From Streptomyces sp. (GTDB taxonomy: Bacteria > Actinomycetota > Actinomycetes > Streptomycetales > Streptomycetaceae), in assembly GCF_031181555.1 (NCBI RefSeq), contig NZ_JAPSKQ010000009.1:12661-47702 (forward strand): a stretch of 35,042 nt of DNA, written 5' to 3'. The position numbers and the translations under genes were made by a program. Shown one piece after another: positions 20,180-29,433 of this stretch. How positions within the stretch are numbered: position 1 is the first letter of the stretch; each line of letters begins with the position of its first letter. The notes below the pieces were generated by a model. That model did not search any database. It had not been told where the DNA came from and saw only the letters and a list, made by a program, of their open reading frames with translations.

Positions 20180-20183
<4 letters not shown>
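19365..20183 (-). CDS. trpA: Tryptophan synthase alpha chain
   Basis: 272 residues. TrpA cleaves indole-3-glycerol phosphate and passes indole to TrpB through the synthase tunnel. Catalytic residues are Glu53 in VEVG and Asp64 in VLDGP, and the phosphate-binding GLGVSNP and GVIVGSAFV loops are present. It is a TIM barrel of normal length. The GTG start overlaps the trpB stop (GTGA), giving tight coupling and the 1:1 stoichiometry the complex needs. The stop is TAG. Confidence 0.98.
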
Positions 20184-21466
<1,283 letters not shown>

Positions 21467-21525
21467 GCGGAAACCTCACGGTGAGTGCGTGGAAAGAACA
21501 CTGTTCGCCGTGGGGGCGGGGAGGG

Positions 21526-21777
21526 TCAGCCGACCGCGGGCCCGCCGTGGCCGGTCGCGCCCGCGCGACGCGGTCGCACAGTCGGGTGCAGCCCCGCGCC
21601 CCCGAAGACCGGCTGCTGCCATCGCATGCCGTTCACCTGCCCCGGCTCGTCACCGATGACGTACCGCACCCGCCGGCCGTGCACCCGGCGTGCGGGCGCG
21701 CGGCAGCCGCGGGGCCGGCAGCCGCGCGCGAGGCGGGCGTACGGGTCCCGGGTCGTCACGGTGATCGGAAGCGTCAT
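21526..21777 (-). CDS. trpM: TrpM-like small Arg-rich regulatory protein
   Basis: 83 residues with many Arg, a repeated CRPRGC-type segment encoded by a DNA repeat, and the conserved-looking core RRVRYVIGDEPGQVNG (35-50). Position between trpC and trpB matches the S. coelicolor gene first called trpX and later trpM, whose small product was reported to modulate tryptophan synthesis and development. That protein is shorter as I recall, so the C-terminal third here (from about residue 58) may be a local extension. The ATG has only a weak upstream purine run; an in-frame GTG (residue 7) is a possible start. It is 21 bases after trpC. Mechanism is not evident from sequence. Confidence 0.75.
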   Translation of the reverse strand: MTLPITVTTRDPYARLARGCRPRGCRAPARRVHGRRVRYVIGDEPGQVNGMRWQQPVFGGAGLHPTVRPRRAGATGHGGPAVG

Positions 21778-21798
21778 CGGTGTCAGCCTACCGGGAGA

Positions 21799-22608
21799 TC
21801 AGCCCCGGCCGTGGCGCAGTGCCGGGTGCTCCCCCGCCGCCACCAGGTCGGAGACCGCCGTCTTCGGGTCGCGCCCGGTGACGAGGGACTCGCCGACCAG
21901 GACGGCGTCGGCGCCGGCGTTGGCGTAGGCGATGAGGTCGTGCGGGCCGCGGACGCCGGACTCGGCGACCTTGACCAGGTGGGCGGGGATCTCGGGGGCG
22001 ACCCGCTCGAAGGTGCCGCGGTCGACCTCGAGGGTCTTGAGGTTGCGCGCGTTGACGCCGATGACCTTGGCGCCCGCGTCCACCGCCCGCTCGACCTCGT
22101 CCTCGTCGTGCACCTCGACGAGCGGGGTGAGCCCGATGGACTCGGCGCGCTCGATCAGCGACTCCAGGGCCGGCTGGTCGAGGGCCGCGACGATCAGCAG
22201 CGCGAGGTCGGCGCCGTACGCGCGGGCCTCCCAGAGCTGGTACGAGGTGACGATGAAGTCCTTGCGCAGGACGGGGATGTCCACGCGCGCGCGGACCGCC
22301 TCCAGGTCGGCCAGCGAGCCGCCGAAGCGGCGCTGTTCGGTGAGGACGGAGATGACGGCCGCGCCGCCCGCCTCGTAGTCGGCGGCGAGTCCGGCCGGGT
22401 CGGCGATCGCGGCGAGCGCGCCCTTGGACGGGCTGGAGCGCTTGACCTCGCAGATCACCTTGACGCCGTCGCCGCGCAGGGCGGCCACGCCGTCCTTGGC
22501 CGCGGGAGCCTTCGCCGCACGCTCCTTGAGCTCGTCGAGGCTGACGCGCGCCTGCCGCTCCGCGAGGTCGGCACGGACTCCGTCGATGATCTCGTCGAGC
22601 ACACTCAC
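21799..22608 (-). CDS. trpC: Indole-3-glycerol phosphate synthase
   Basis: 269 residues, a monofunctional TIM barrel that closes the ring of CdRP to give indole-3-glycerol phosphate. Visible active-site segments are [10 protein letters not shown] (54-63, with Glu54 and Lys56), LRKDFI with its catalytic Lys, VNARNLKT and VAESGV. There is no PRAI (TrpF) domain fused to it, which fits a genome relying on PriA. GTG start with AAGGGGG about 8 bases upstream. First gene of trpC-trpM-trpB-trpA. The upstream spacer of about 176 bases has a TACCAT hexamer (on the gene strand, near 22709-22714) that could be a -10 element, but no convincing -35 or leader peptide rich in Trp codons. Confidence 0.98.
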   Translation of the reverse strand: MSVLDEIIDGVRADLAERQARVSLDELKERAAKAPAAKDGVAALRGDGVKVICEVKRSSPSKGALAAIADPAGLAADYEAGGAAVISVLTEQRRFGGSLADLEAVRARVDIPVLRKDFIVTSYQLWEARAYGADLALLIVAALDQPALESLIERAESIGLTPLVEVHDEDEVERAVDAGAKVIGVNARNLKTLEVDRGTFERVAPEIPAHLVKVAESGVRGPHDLIAYANAGADAVLVGESLVTGRDPKTAVSDLVAAGEHPALRHGRG

Positions 22609-22784
22609 GCGAGCGGCCCCCTTCCAGACGGTCGGTCTTCGATGCGTCGGCTTCCGCCGCGGGGCCCGCCTTCGCGGTCGGGTCGCCGGACGAAACCGGT
22701 GGTCACTGCGATGGTATCCGCAGCCGGGCGTATGCCTCGCATCCGGTTGACGCCGGTCCCACCACCTGGACGTTCACCTGCTGA

Positions 22785-23219
22785 TCAAGGATGCAGCCAG
22801 CCACCGAACGGTAGGTTCCGGACAACCGTGAAGACCAGCAGCAACGCCCCCAGGGACCACAGCAGCACCGGCGGGGGGTCGATCCGCAGCGGCTGTCCCC
22901 GTACCGCGCGGACCACCCATACGGTCCACAGCACGGCGAGGCCCGCGTAGCCGAGGACGGCGGGCGCGTTGGCCTGGAGGGCCGCGAGGAGGTCGCCGTG
23001 GACGACGGCGTGCGCGCTGCGCAGTCCGCCGCAGCCGGGGCAGTACAGGCCGGTGAGGCGCAGGAGCGGGCAGGCCGGGTAGTGGCCGGGCTCGTTGGGG
23101 TCCACAATCCCGACGTAGGCGAAGGCTCCGGCGACGGCGGCGAGCACCCCGGCGGGGAGGGCCAGCCGGGCCGCCCTGCCGCGGGTCACGCTGGGGGCGG
23201 GGGCGTTCACACCGTGCAT
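22785..23219 (-). CDS. DUF2752-type membrane protein
   Basis: 144 residues with three hydrophobic segments. The signature CPLLRLTGLYCPGCGGLRS (about 49-67) is the hallmark of the DUF2752 family; its CPGCG suggests metal or redox chemistry but no function is established. The segment after it (HGDLLAALQANA) is also typical. The ATG is weakly supported by GGGG upstream; a GTG three codons later is an alternative. It lies between hairpins, upstream of trpC on the same strand, and is often seen in streptomycete trp clusters. A role in tryptophan synthesis is only suggested by position. Confidence 0.85.
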   Translation of the reverse strand: MHGVNAPAPSVTRGRAARLALPAGVLAAVAGAFAYVGIVDPNEPGHYPACPLLRLTGLYCPGCGGLRSAHAVVHGDLLAALQANAPAVLGYAGLAVLWTVWVVRAVRGQPLRIDPPPVLLWSLGALLLVFTVVRNLPFGGWLHP

Positions 23220-23239
23220 TGTGCCCCGGACGCGCGTCA

Positions 23240-23273
23240 GGGGCGGTCGCGGCACCACCGTGCCGACCGCCCC
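23240..23273 (-). terminator. Hairpin between HGxxPAAW and DUF2752 genes
   Basis: GGGGCGGTC-GCGGCAC pairs with GTGCCGACCGCCCC around a CACC loop, with a two-base bulge: about 14 bp of mostly GC stem, 22 bases after the stop of the 83-residue gene. Confidence 0.75.
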
Positions 23274-23295
23274 TGCCGGGGGTGCTCCGCGGCGC

Positions 23296-23547
23296 TCAGC
23301 CCTCGGCGCGGGCCGGCTCGCGGTCGCCGGTGACCTGGTGAACGGGGTGGTCGCTCTTCGGCTGGCCCAGGCCCATCGAGCGCATGACGGCGCCGACGAC
23401 ACCGCCGAGGAGCACGATGCCCATGCCGGCCCAGAAGCCCACGGGCTGGGCCATGACCATGAACGCGCCCGCGACGCAGAAACCGATGAAGGCGATGATG
23501 ACACCGGTCCAGGCGGCCGGGGTGTGACCGTGGCTGCTGCCCGCCAT
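23296..23547 (-). CDS. HGxxPAAW family small membrane protein
   Basis: 83 residues. The N-terminus carries the family-defining HGHTPAAW (about 7-14), followed by two membrane segments (about 14-33 and 37-56) and a charged hydrophilic tail. The ATG has GAGGAG 6 bases upstream, so the start is firm. The family is actinobacterial and of unknown function. It sits between trpE and trpC and is flanked by a 20-bp palindrome on its upstream side and a terminator on its downstream side, so it is probably its own transcription unit. Confidence 0.9.
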   Translation of the reverse strand: MAGSSHGHTPAAWTGVIIAFIGFCVAGAFMVMAQPVGFWAGMGIVLLGGVVGAVMRSMGLGQPKSDHPVHQVTGDREPARAEG

Positions 23548-23601
23548 TGCTTGCTCCTCGTTGCTGTGTGCGTGTCTGAGCAGGACGCTCACGCTCATTG
23601 T

Positions 23602-23621
23602 CCCGCACGCGCGCGTGCGGG
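23602..23621. promoter_or_regulatory. 20-bp perfect palindrome upstream of the HGxxPAAW gene
   Basis: CCCGCACGCG joined directly to its complement, 55 bases before the start of the 83-residue gene, on the promoter side. It could be an operator or, less likely, a cruciform-forming element; without a loop it is not a good terminator. Confidence 0.3.
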
Positions 23622-24079
23622 GTGAGCGGGGGTGCTCCCCGGCGCGCTGCCGGAGCGTCCGGCGAAGTCCCGCCGGGGCCGCTCCGGCGTCCCGGACCCG
23701 GTCGGGCGGCCCCCACCGGCTCCCGCCGGGGCCCTCCCGCACGCCCGCGCGGGAGCGACCGTCCGACGCGACAGCGCGCGAGGGGACCGACGGCCCCGGC
23801 GCCGGTTCCCGCACACCGCGCGGGTGGTGGCGGCCCCCCGGCCAGGGGTTTCGCCCGGTCGGCCGTCGGCGCGGACCCACCCTCCGCGCGAAGGGCGACA
23901 GCCCCCGGCGCGGTTCCCCGTCCACCCGGCCGACCGACTCGCGGGGCTGGCATCCCGCGCGGCACATGGCGGCTCTCGGCGCCGGATCCGGGCCCGGCGC
24001 GCCCCCGGCGGGAGGGGCGGCCCACGGTGCGGTGTCCCGGGCGCGCCGGTCCGGTCCCCCGGGCGGCCGCCGGCGGGCT
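23622..24079. other. 458-base stretch without a supportable gene
   Basis: This stretch follows the TIGR02234-type gene on the minus strand. All open frames in it are Arg/Pro/Gly-rich and lack a ribosome site or recognisable motif, as expected of random GC-rich DNA. It contains many short overlapping inverted repeats of CCGG, GCGC and CGCGCGGG types. I see no RNA gene. It may be a decayed gene or a long 3'/5' untranslated region. Confidence 0.5.
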
Positions 24080-24721
24080 TCAGGCGCCGGTCGGGTCCTC
24101 GCCGCGGTCGAGGGCCTTCCAGAGGTCCTCGGGGCGGTCGGGGTCCACGGCGGGGGCCTTGCGGCGCTGCCGGGGGGCACCGCCCCGTTCGTAGCGGCCG
24201 GACATGGCGGGCCACAGCCGGCCGTAGCGCAGGGCGAGCAGTCCGGCCAGCAGGAGCAGCAGGCCGCCCACGGCCGCGACGTAGGGCCATGCGGTGTGGG
24301 CGAGGGCGTCCACCGTGGCGGAGGTGTCACCGGAGGCCTCCGCGGCCTTCTCGTCGAGCGCGGCACTGTCCGAGGCCCCGATCAGGGCCGCCGTGACGGT
24401 GCCCGCCCCGGCGAGGGCGAGCAGCGCGGCGACGGCGAGGCGTCCGACGCGGCGGACGGCGAAGACGGCGACGAGCGCGGCCAGGCCCACGATGGCCAGG
24501 GCGGCGGGGACGCCGGTGACGTCGCTGCCCCGGGCGGTCAGGGGGAAGGCGCCGCCGGCCACTCTCGCGGTGCCCTCCGCCCACTGCTGCCGGGTGGCGA
24601 GCAGGGCCACGGCCGCGCCCAGGGCGCCGCACAGCAGGGCGGCGGCGAGGCTGATGCGGCCGGCCCGGGCGGAACCCACGGCCTCGGAACGGGAGGGAGG
24701 TACGGCAGTCACGTACTCCAC
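24080..24721 (-). CDS. Trp biosynthesis-associated membrane protein (TIGR02234 type)
   Basis: 213 residues with four membrane segments (starting near residues 25, 75, 100 and 150), the RQQW motif after the first, and a hydrophilic C-terminus rich in Arg/Pro/Asp. The pattern matches the actinobacterial family found beside tryptophan genes, whose function is unknown; transport or enzyme anchoring are only guesses. The start is uncertain: GTG at 24721 or GTG at 24712 (giving MTAVPP). GGAG lies just before the latter but very close. It is 41 bases after trpE, with a hairpin in the gap. Confidence 0.88.
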   Translation of the reverse strand: MEYVTAVPPSRSEAVGSARAGRISLAAALLCGALGAAVALLATRQQWAEGTARVAGGAFPLTARGSDVTGVPAALAIVGLAALVAVFAVRRVGRLAVAALLALAGAGTVTAALIGASDSAALDEKAAEASGDTSATVDALAHTAWPYVAAVGGLLLLLAGLLALRYGRLWPAMSGRYERGGAPRQRRKAPAVDPDRPEDLWKALDRGEDPTGA

Positions 24722-24729
24722 TATCGCCT

Positions 24730-24759
24730 GAACCCCGGGCGAACCGTCACCCGGGGTTC
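24730..24759 (-). terminator. Hairpin directly after trpE, inside the leader of the next gene
   Basis: GAACCCCGGG pairs perfectly with CCCGGGGTTC (10-base loop). It begins 3 bases after the trpE stop and ends 8 bases before the next gene's possible start, so it could both end trpE transcripts and control the small membrane protein. Confidence 0.65.
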
Positions 24760-24762
24760 GTC

Positions 24763-26256
24763 TCAGGGCTTTCCCAGCCGGTTCGCCGTGTGAACGGCGC
24801 GCAGCACCGCAGCCGCCTTGTTGCGGCACTCGGTGTCCTCGGCGACCGGGTCGGAGTCGGCGACGATCCCGGCGCCGGCCTGCACGTACGCGGTGCCCTC
24901 GCGGAGCAGCGCGGTGCGGATGGCGATGGCGGTGTCGGAGTCGCCGGCGAAGTCGAGGTAGCCGACGCAGCCGCCGTACAGCCCGCGCCGGGACGGCTCG
25001 AGTTCGTCGATGATCTGCATCGCGCGGGGCTTGGGCGCACCGGACAGCGTGCCGGCCGGGAAGCAGGCGGTGAGCACGTCGAAGGCGGTGCGGCCGGCCG
25101 CGACCCGGCCGGTGACCGTCGAGACGATGTGCATGACGTGCGAGTACCGCTCGATGGACATGAAGTCGACGACCTCGACCGAGCCGGGCTCGCAGACCCG
25201 CCCGAGGTCGTTGCGGCCCAGGTCGACGAGCATGAGGTGCTCGGCGCGCTCCTTGGGGTCGGCGAGCAGTTCGTCGGCGAGGGCCTGGTCCTCCTGCGGG
25301 GTGGCGCCGCGGTGCCGGGTGCCGGCGATGGGGTGGACCATCGCCTGTCCGTCCTCGACCTTCACCAGTGCCTCGGGGGACGATCCGACGACGTCGAAGC
25401 CGTCGAAGCGGAACAGGTACATGTACGGCGAGGGGTTGGTGGCGCGCAGGACCCGGTAGACGTCCAGGGCGCTCGCCGTGCACGGGGTCTCGAACCGCTG
25501 GGAGGGGACGACCTGGAAGGCCTCGCCCGCGCGGATGCGCTCCTTGACGTCCTCCACGGCCCGCTGGAAGTCGGGGCCGCCCCACAGTGCGGTGTACTCG
25601 GGCAGCTCGGAGGGCGGCAGCACGGCCGGGGGCTGGGCCACCGCGCGGGTGAGGTCGGCCTCCATGGCGTTCAGGCGGGCCACGGCGTCGGCGTAGGCCT
25701 CGTCGACGCCGGTCTCCAGGTCGTTGTGGTTGATCGCGTTGGCGATCAGCCAGACGGCGCCCTCCCAGTGGTCCATGACGGCCAGGTCGCTGGTGAGCAG
25801 CATGGTCAGCTCGGGCAGCCGCAGATCGTCCCGTTCGCCGGGGCCGATCCTCTCCAGGCGGCGCACGATGTCGTAGCCGAGGTAGCCGACCATGCCGCCG
25901 GTGAAGGGCGGCAGGCCGAGGTCGTGGGCGAGGTCGCGCGGGGTGTGCAGGGCCTCGAGGGTGGCGCGCAGCGCGGCGAGCGGGTCGCCGTCGGCGGGGA
26001 CGCCGACGGGCGGGGCGCCCTGCCAGTGGGCCCGTCCGCCGCGCTCGGTGAGGGTGGCGGCGCTGCGGACGCCGACGAAGGAGTAGCGGGACCAGGAGCG
26101 TCCGTTCTCGGCGGACTCCAGCAGGAAGGTGCCGGGGCGCTCGCCGGCGAGCTTGCGGTAGAGCGCGACCGGGGTGTCGCCGTCGGCGAGCAGCTTGCGG
26201 GTGACCGGGATGACCCGGCGGTCGGTGGCGAGCTTGCGGAACGTCTCGAGGTCCAT
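24763..26256 (-). CDS. trpE: Anthranilate synthase component I
   Basis: 497 residues. Makes anthranilate from chorismate with ammonia supplied by a glutaminase subunit (TrpG) not present in this window. The allosteric tryptophan motif LLES is at 45-48, so the enzyme should be feedback-inhibited. The chorismate-binding domain carries [18 protein letters not shown] and [11 protein letters not shown]. There is no fused glutaminase domain, unlike the phenazine and antibiotic-type TrpEG fusions. The ATG is 11 bases after the hisI stop, so hisI-trpE are one operon. I see no Trp-rich leader peptide directly upstream because hisI occupies that place; feedback on the enzyme and control of the hisI promoter are the likely regulators. 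Confidence 0.98.
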   Translation of the reverse strand: MDLETFRKLATDRRVIPVTRKLLADGDTPVALYRKLAGERPGTFLLESAENGRSWSRYSFVGVRSAATLTERGGRAHWQGAPPVGVPADGDPLAALRATLEALHTPRDLAHDLGLPPFTGGMVGYLGYDIVRRLERIGPGERDDLRLPELTMLLTSDLAVMDHWEGAVWLIANAINHNDLETGVDEAYADAVARLNAMEADLTRAVAQPPAVLPPSELPEYTALWGGPDFQRAVEDVKERIRAGEAFQVVPSQRFETPCTASALDVYRVLRATNPSPYMYLFRFDGFDVVGSSPEALVKVEDGQAMVHPIAGTRHRGATPQEDQALADELLADPKERAEHLMLVDLGRNDLGRVCEPGSVEVVDFMSIERYSHVMHIVSTVTGRVAAGRTAFDVLTACFPAGTLSGAPKPRAMQIIDELEPSRRGLYGGCVGYLDFAGDSDTAIAIRTALLREGTAYVQAGAGIVADSDPVAEDTECRNKAAAVLRAVHTANRLGKP

Positions 26257-26267
26257 GGCGGCAGACC

Positions 26268-26708
26268 TTACTGATCCGGGGCGGCCGCGCCGGAACCGGC
26301 GCCGTCGGCGGGAACGTCCGGGGAGACGGCCACGGGGCCGTCCTTCAGCAGCACGTCGGCGTCGAAACAGGTACGGGCGCCGGTGTGGCAGGCGGCGCCG
26401 ATCTGGTCGACCTTGACCAGCACGGTGTCCGCGTCGCAGTCGAGGGCGACCGACTTGACCCGCTGGAAGTGGCCGGAGGTGTCCCCCTTGACCCAGTACT
26501 CCTGCCGGCTGCGCGACCAGTAGGTGCAGCGGCCGGTGGTCAGCGTGCGGTGCAGCGCCTCGTCGTCCATCCAGCCCAGCATCAGCACCTCTCCGGTGTC
26601 GTACTGCTGGGCGATGGCGGGCAGGAGGCCGTCGGGGCTGCGCTTGAGGCGCGCGGCGATCTCCGGGTCGAGGCGGCTGGGCCGGGACGTGCTGGTCATG
26701 GGTGCCAT
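26268..26708 (-). CDS. hisI: Phosphoribosyl-AMP cyclohydrolase
   Basis: 146 residues, the cyclohydrolase only; the PRA-pH pyrophosphohydrolase (HisE) is not fused and not in the window. It opens the adenine ring of PR-AMP in histidine synthesis. Metal sites: DCDAD (90-94) for Mg2+ and C107, H108 and C114 (in CHTGARTC) for Zn2+. The C-terminal 25 residues are an Ala/Gly/Asp-rich tail. I chose the ATG giving MAPMTSTSR because GGAG lies 9 bases upstream; the internal ATG three codons later (26699) is the other choice. It diverges from the TIGR03085-type gene and is separate from the main his operon. Confidence 0.97.
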   Translation of the reverse strand: MAPMTSTSRPSRLDPEIAARLKRSPDGLLPAIAQQYDTGEVLMLGWMDDEALHRTLTTGRCTYWSRSRQEYWVKGDTSGHFQRVKSVALDCDADTVLVKVDQIGAACHTGARTCFDADVLLKDGPVAVSPDVPADGAGSGAAAPDQ

Positions 26709-26840
26709 TGTGCCGCGCTCCGCCGGCGAGCCACGGAGGGCGTCCACCGATTGGGAACGGTGACGCGCCGGGGGTGCCCCGGGGGAGTTCCCGTGGGGGC
26801 GGCGGCCGGGTGACGGGTGGGCGGAGCGGACGGGCGGTCG

Positions 26841-26846
26841 TAGGCT
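26841..26846 (+). promoter_or_regulatory. Likely -10 element of a leaderless transcript
   Basis: TAGGCT fits the TANNNT actinobacterial -10 consensus and lies exactly 7 bases before the ATG at 26854, where transcription would start at or next to the first base of the codon. No purine-rich ribosome site is present, which fits leaderless translation. Confidence 0.5.
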
Positions 26847-26853
26847 GGCTGGC

Positions 26854-27489
26854 ATGTCGACCCATGCCAAGCGTGAACGACTCCTTCTGGCCGATCTGCT
26901 GGAGACCGCGGGGCCCGAGGCCCCCACCCTGTGCGAGGGCTGGACGACCCGGGACCTCGCCGCCCACGTGGTGGTGCGCGAGCGCCGCCCCGACGCCGCC
27001 GGCGGCATGCTGGTCAAGCAGCTGGCGCCGCGGCTGGAGCGGGTGATGGCGGAGTTCACCGCCAAGCCGTACGAGGAGCTGATCCAGCTGATCCGTACCG
27101 GCCCGCCCCGCTTCTCGCCCTTCTCGCTCAAGCAGGTCGACGAGATGTCGAACATCGTCGAGTTCTACGTCCACACGGAGGACGTCCGCCGGGCCCAGCC
27201 CGACTGGACGCCGCGTGACCTCGACCCGGTGTTCCAGGACGTCCTGTGGTCCCGGCTGGAACGCGCCGCCCGCCTGGTGGGCCGCGGCGTTCCGACGGGC
27301 CTGGTGCTGCGCCGCCCGAACGGCCAGACGGTGGTGGCCCACCGCGGCACCCCGGTGGTCACGGTGACCGGCGAGCCGTCGGAGCTGGTGCTGTTCGCCT
27401 ACGGGCGGCAGAGTGCGGCGAAGGTCGGGCTGGAAGGCGACGAGAGCGCGATCGCGAAGCTTCAGGAGACCAAGCAGCTCGGTATCTGA
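26854..27489 (+). CDS. TIGR03085 family metal-binding protein (mycothiol-dependent/DinB-like fold)
   Basis: 211 residues. The N-terminal part ([18 protein letters not shown], 26-43) matches the maleylpyruvate isomerase N-terminal/DinB-like four-helix fold common in actinobacteria; conserved His residues (H38 and one in [14 protein letters not shown] near 106) would hold a metal. The C-terminal part is an SCP2-like alpha/beta region. Related proteins are thiol-dependent (mycothiol) transferases or isomerases, but the substrate here is unknown. The start is fixed by the -10 element and absence of a ribosome site (leaderless). It is convergent with hisF, 44 bases apart, with no strong hairpin between. 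Confidence 0.9.
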   Translation: MSTHAKRERLLLADLLETAGPEAPTLCEGWTTRDLAAHVVVRERRPDAAGGMLVKQLAPRLERVMAEFTAKPYEELIQLIRTGPPRFSPFSLKQVDEMSNIVEFYVHTEDVRRAQPDWTPRDLDPVFQDVLWSRLERAARLVGRGVPTGLVLRRPNGQTVVAHRGTPVVTVTGEPSELVLFAYGRQSAAKVGLEGDESAIAKLQETKQLGI

Positions 27490-27533
27490 CCGGCACCCGA
27501 GGGGCACGGCTCGTGACCGGGCCGGGCCGGACG

Positions 27534-28289
27534 TCAGCGGACCGGGTGCCCGGCCTTGCGCAGGGTGTCCTTGACCTGGCCGATGCGCAAGTCGCCGAAG
27601 TGGAAGACCGAGGCCGCGAGGACCGCGTCGGCGCCCGCCTCGACCGCGGGCGGGAAGTCGGCCAGCTCGCCGGCGCCGCCCGAGGCGATCACCGGGACGG
27701 TGACGTGCTTGCGGACGGCGGCGATCATCTCCAGGTCGTAGCCGTCCTTGGTGCCGTCGGCGTCCATGGAGTTGAGCAGGATCTCGCCGGCGCCCAGCTC
27801 GGCGGCGCGGTGCGCCCACTCCACGGCGTCGATCCCGGTGCCGCGGCGGCCGCCGTGCGTGGTGACCTCGAAGGAGCCGGACTCCGTGCGGCGGGCGTCG
27901 ACCGAGAGGACGAGGACCTGCCGGCCGAAGCGCTCGGCGATCTCGCGGATGAGGTCGGGGCGGGCGATGGCGGCGGTGTTCACGCCCACCTTGTCGGCGC
28001 CCGCCCGCAGCAGCCTGTCCACGTCCTCGGCGGTGCGCACGCCGCCGCCGACCGTCAGCGGGATGAACACCTGCTCGGCGGTGCGGCGCACCACGTCGTA
28101 CGTCGTCTCGCGGTTGCCCGACGAGGCGGTGATGTCCAGGAACGTCAGCTCGTCGGCGCCCTCGGCGTCGTACACCTTGGCCATCTCGACGGGGTCGCCC
28201 GCGTCGCGCAGGTTCTGGAAGTTGACGCCCTTGACGACCCGGCCGTTGTCCACGTCCAGGCAGGGGATGACTCGGACCGCCAGGGTCAT
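27534..28289 (-). CDS. hisF: Imidazole glycerol phosphate synthase, cyclase subunit
   Basis: 251 residues, a TIM barrel forming imidazole-glycerol phosphate and AICAR from PRFAR with ammonia channelled from HisH. Catalytic acid/base Asp12 (PCLDV) and Asp131 (LSVDA) correspond to Asp11/Asp130 of Thermotoga HisF. The phosphate-binding loops GGGVRT (81-86) and SGGAGE are present. The ATG overlaps the Rid gene stop (ATGA). It is the last gene of the his operon. Confidence 0.99.
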   Translation of the reverse strand: MTLAVRVIPCLDVDNGRVVKGVNFQNLRDAGDPVEMAKVYDAEGADELTFLDITASSGNRETTYDVVRRTAEQVFIPLTVGGGVRTAEDVDRLLRAGADKVGVNTAAIARPDLIREIAERFGRQVLVLSVDARRTESGSFEVTTHGGRRGTGIDAVEWAHRAAELGAGEILLNSMDADGTKDGYDLEMIAAVRKHVTVPVIASGGAGELADFPPAVEAGADAVLAASVFHFGDLRIGQVKDTLRKAGHPVR

Positions 28290-28690
28290 GAAGTCACGGC
28301 TCCTCTGAATGCTTCGAGTTCCACTGAGACCAGTACGCGCGAGTCGACGAAGCCCTCGACCACCAGGAGGGTGGTGACCGGGCGCACCGGGTCGAACAGT
28401 TCCTTGTGGGCCCGGCCGGCCTCGTCGACGTCCCGCGCGTGAACGAGGTGGATGCGCGTGCGGATCACGGACTCGATGCCGAGCCCGAACTCGCCGATCG
28501 CCTCCAGCGCGATGGTGAAGGCCGTCTTGGCCTGCTCGTAGGGGTCGCCCTCCCCGTGGAGCACCTCGCCCCGGAACGCGGTCGTGCCCGCCACCAGGAC
28601 GCGGTCACCCGCCGCCACGGCGCGCGCGGACCCGAAGGACTCCTCCCAGGGGCTTCCGCTCTGCACGCGCCGTACGGCTCCGGACGTCAT
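28286..28690 (-). CDS. Rid (YjgF/YER057c/UK114) family protein without the RidA arginine
   Basis: 134 residues with the chorismate-mutase-like fold typical of the family ([20 protein letters not shown] near the start, then the long helix [21 protein letters not shown]). RidA enzymes hydrolyse reactive enamine/imine intermediates using an Arg in a PARS motif; here the equivalent reads PVTT (104-107), so Arg is Thr106. It probably belongs to another Rid branch with a different or no deaminase activity. The ATG has AAAGGA upstream. It lies between priA and hisF, overlapping hisF, so it is produced with histidine enzymes, perhaps protecting PLP enzymes or acting on a side product. Confidence 0.88.
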   Translation of the reverse strand: MTSGAVRRVQSGSPWEESFGSARAVAAGDRVLVAGTTAFRGEVLHGEGDPYEQAKTAFTIALEAIGEFGLGIESVIRTRIHLVHARDVDEAGRAHKELFDPVRPVTTLLVVEGFVDSRVLVSVELEAFRGAVTS

Positions 28691-28706
28691 CGCACCGTGT
28701 CCTTTT

Positions 28707-29429
28707 TCACGAGGTGACCTCCAGGGCCTCTTCCAGGGTGAACGCCTTCGCGTACAGGGCCTTCCCGACGATGGCGCCCTCGACACCGAGCGGCACGAGC
28801 TCCGCGATGGCGCGCAGGTCGTCCAGCGAGGACACGCCGCCGGAGGCGACCACCGGGCGGTCGGTGGCGGCGCAGACGTTCTTCAGCAGCTCCAGGTTGG
28901 GGCCCTGGAGGGTGCCGTCCTTGGCGATGTCGGTGACGACGTAGCGGGCGCAGCCCTCCTTGTCGAGGCGCTCCAGCGTCTCGTAGAGGTCGCCGCCGTC
29001 GCGGGTCCAGCCGCGGCCGCGCAGGGTGGTGCCGCGTACGTCGAGGCCGACGGCGATCTTGTCGCCGTGCTCGGCGATGACCCTGGCGACCCACTCGGGG
29101 GTCTCCAGGGCGGCGGTGCCGAGGTTGACGCGGGTGCAGCCGGTGGCGAGGGCGGCGGCGAGGGTGTCGTCGTCGCGGATGCCGCCGGACAGCTCCACCT
29201 TGATGTCCATCGCGCCGGTGACCTCGGCGATCAGCTCGCGGTTGTCGCCGGTGCCGAACGCGGCGTCCAGGTCGACCAGGTGCAGCCACTCGGCGCCCGA
29301 GCGCTGCCAGGCGAGGGCGGCCTCCAGGGGGGAGCCGTACGAGGTTTCCGTCCCGGACTCGCCGTGCACCAGGCGGACGGCCTGGCCGTCGCGGACGTCG
29401 ACGGCGGGGAGCAGTTCGAGCTTGGCCAT
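28707..29429 (-). CDS. priA: Bifunctional HisA/TrpF isomerase PriA
   Basis: 240 residues. Actinobacterial PriA catalyses the same Amadori rearrangement on ProFAR (histidine) and PRA (tryptophan), replacing both HisA and TrpF. Active-site residues are Asp11 (AVDVRDG) and Asp130 (GLDVRG). Arg19 and Arg143 (WTRDGG), known to be important for dual substrate binding in the Mycobacterium enzyme, are present, as is SGG (81-83). The trpC gene here has no TrpF domain and no separate trpF is in the window, which supports the dual role. It is 4 bases after hisH. The enzyme's discovery was in S. coelicolor. Confidence 0.97.
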   Translation of the reverse strand: MAKLELLPAVDVRDGQAVRLVHGESGTETSYGSPLEAALAWQRSGAEWLHLVDLDAAFGTGDNRELIAEVTGAMDIKVELSGGIRDDDTLAAALATGCTRVNLGTAALETPEWVARVIAEHGDKIAVGLDVRGTTLRGRGWTRDGGDLYETLERLDKEGCARYVVTDIAKDGTLQGPNLELLKNVCAATDRPVVASGGVSSLDDLRAIAELVPLGVEGAIVGKALYAKAFTLEEALEVTS

Positions 29430-29433
29430 GTCT

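Noticed and set aside
22609..22784. A trp-type attenuator leader before trpC
   Set aside because: No short frame with consecutive Trp codons and no terminator/antiterminator pair could be made out.
23595..24290. Long Arg/Pro-rich frames on both strands in the trp-cluster spacer
   Set aside because: Several overlapping frames with the same biased composition and no start signal are expected in GC-rich non-coding DNA.
27490..27533. A terminator between the TIGR03085-type gene and hisF
   Set aside because: Only 4-5 bp stems are possible in the 44-base gap, too weak to list.
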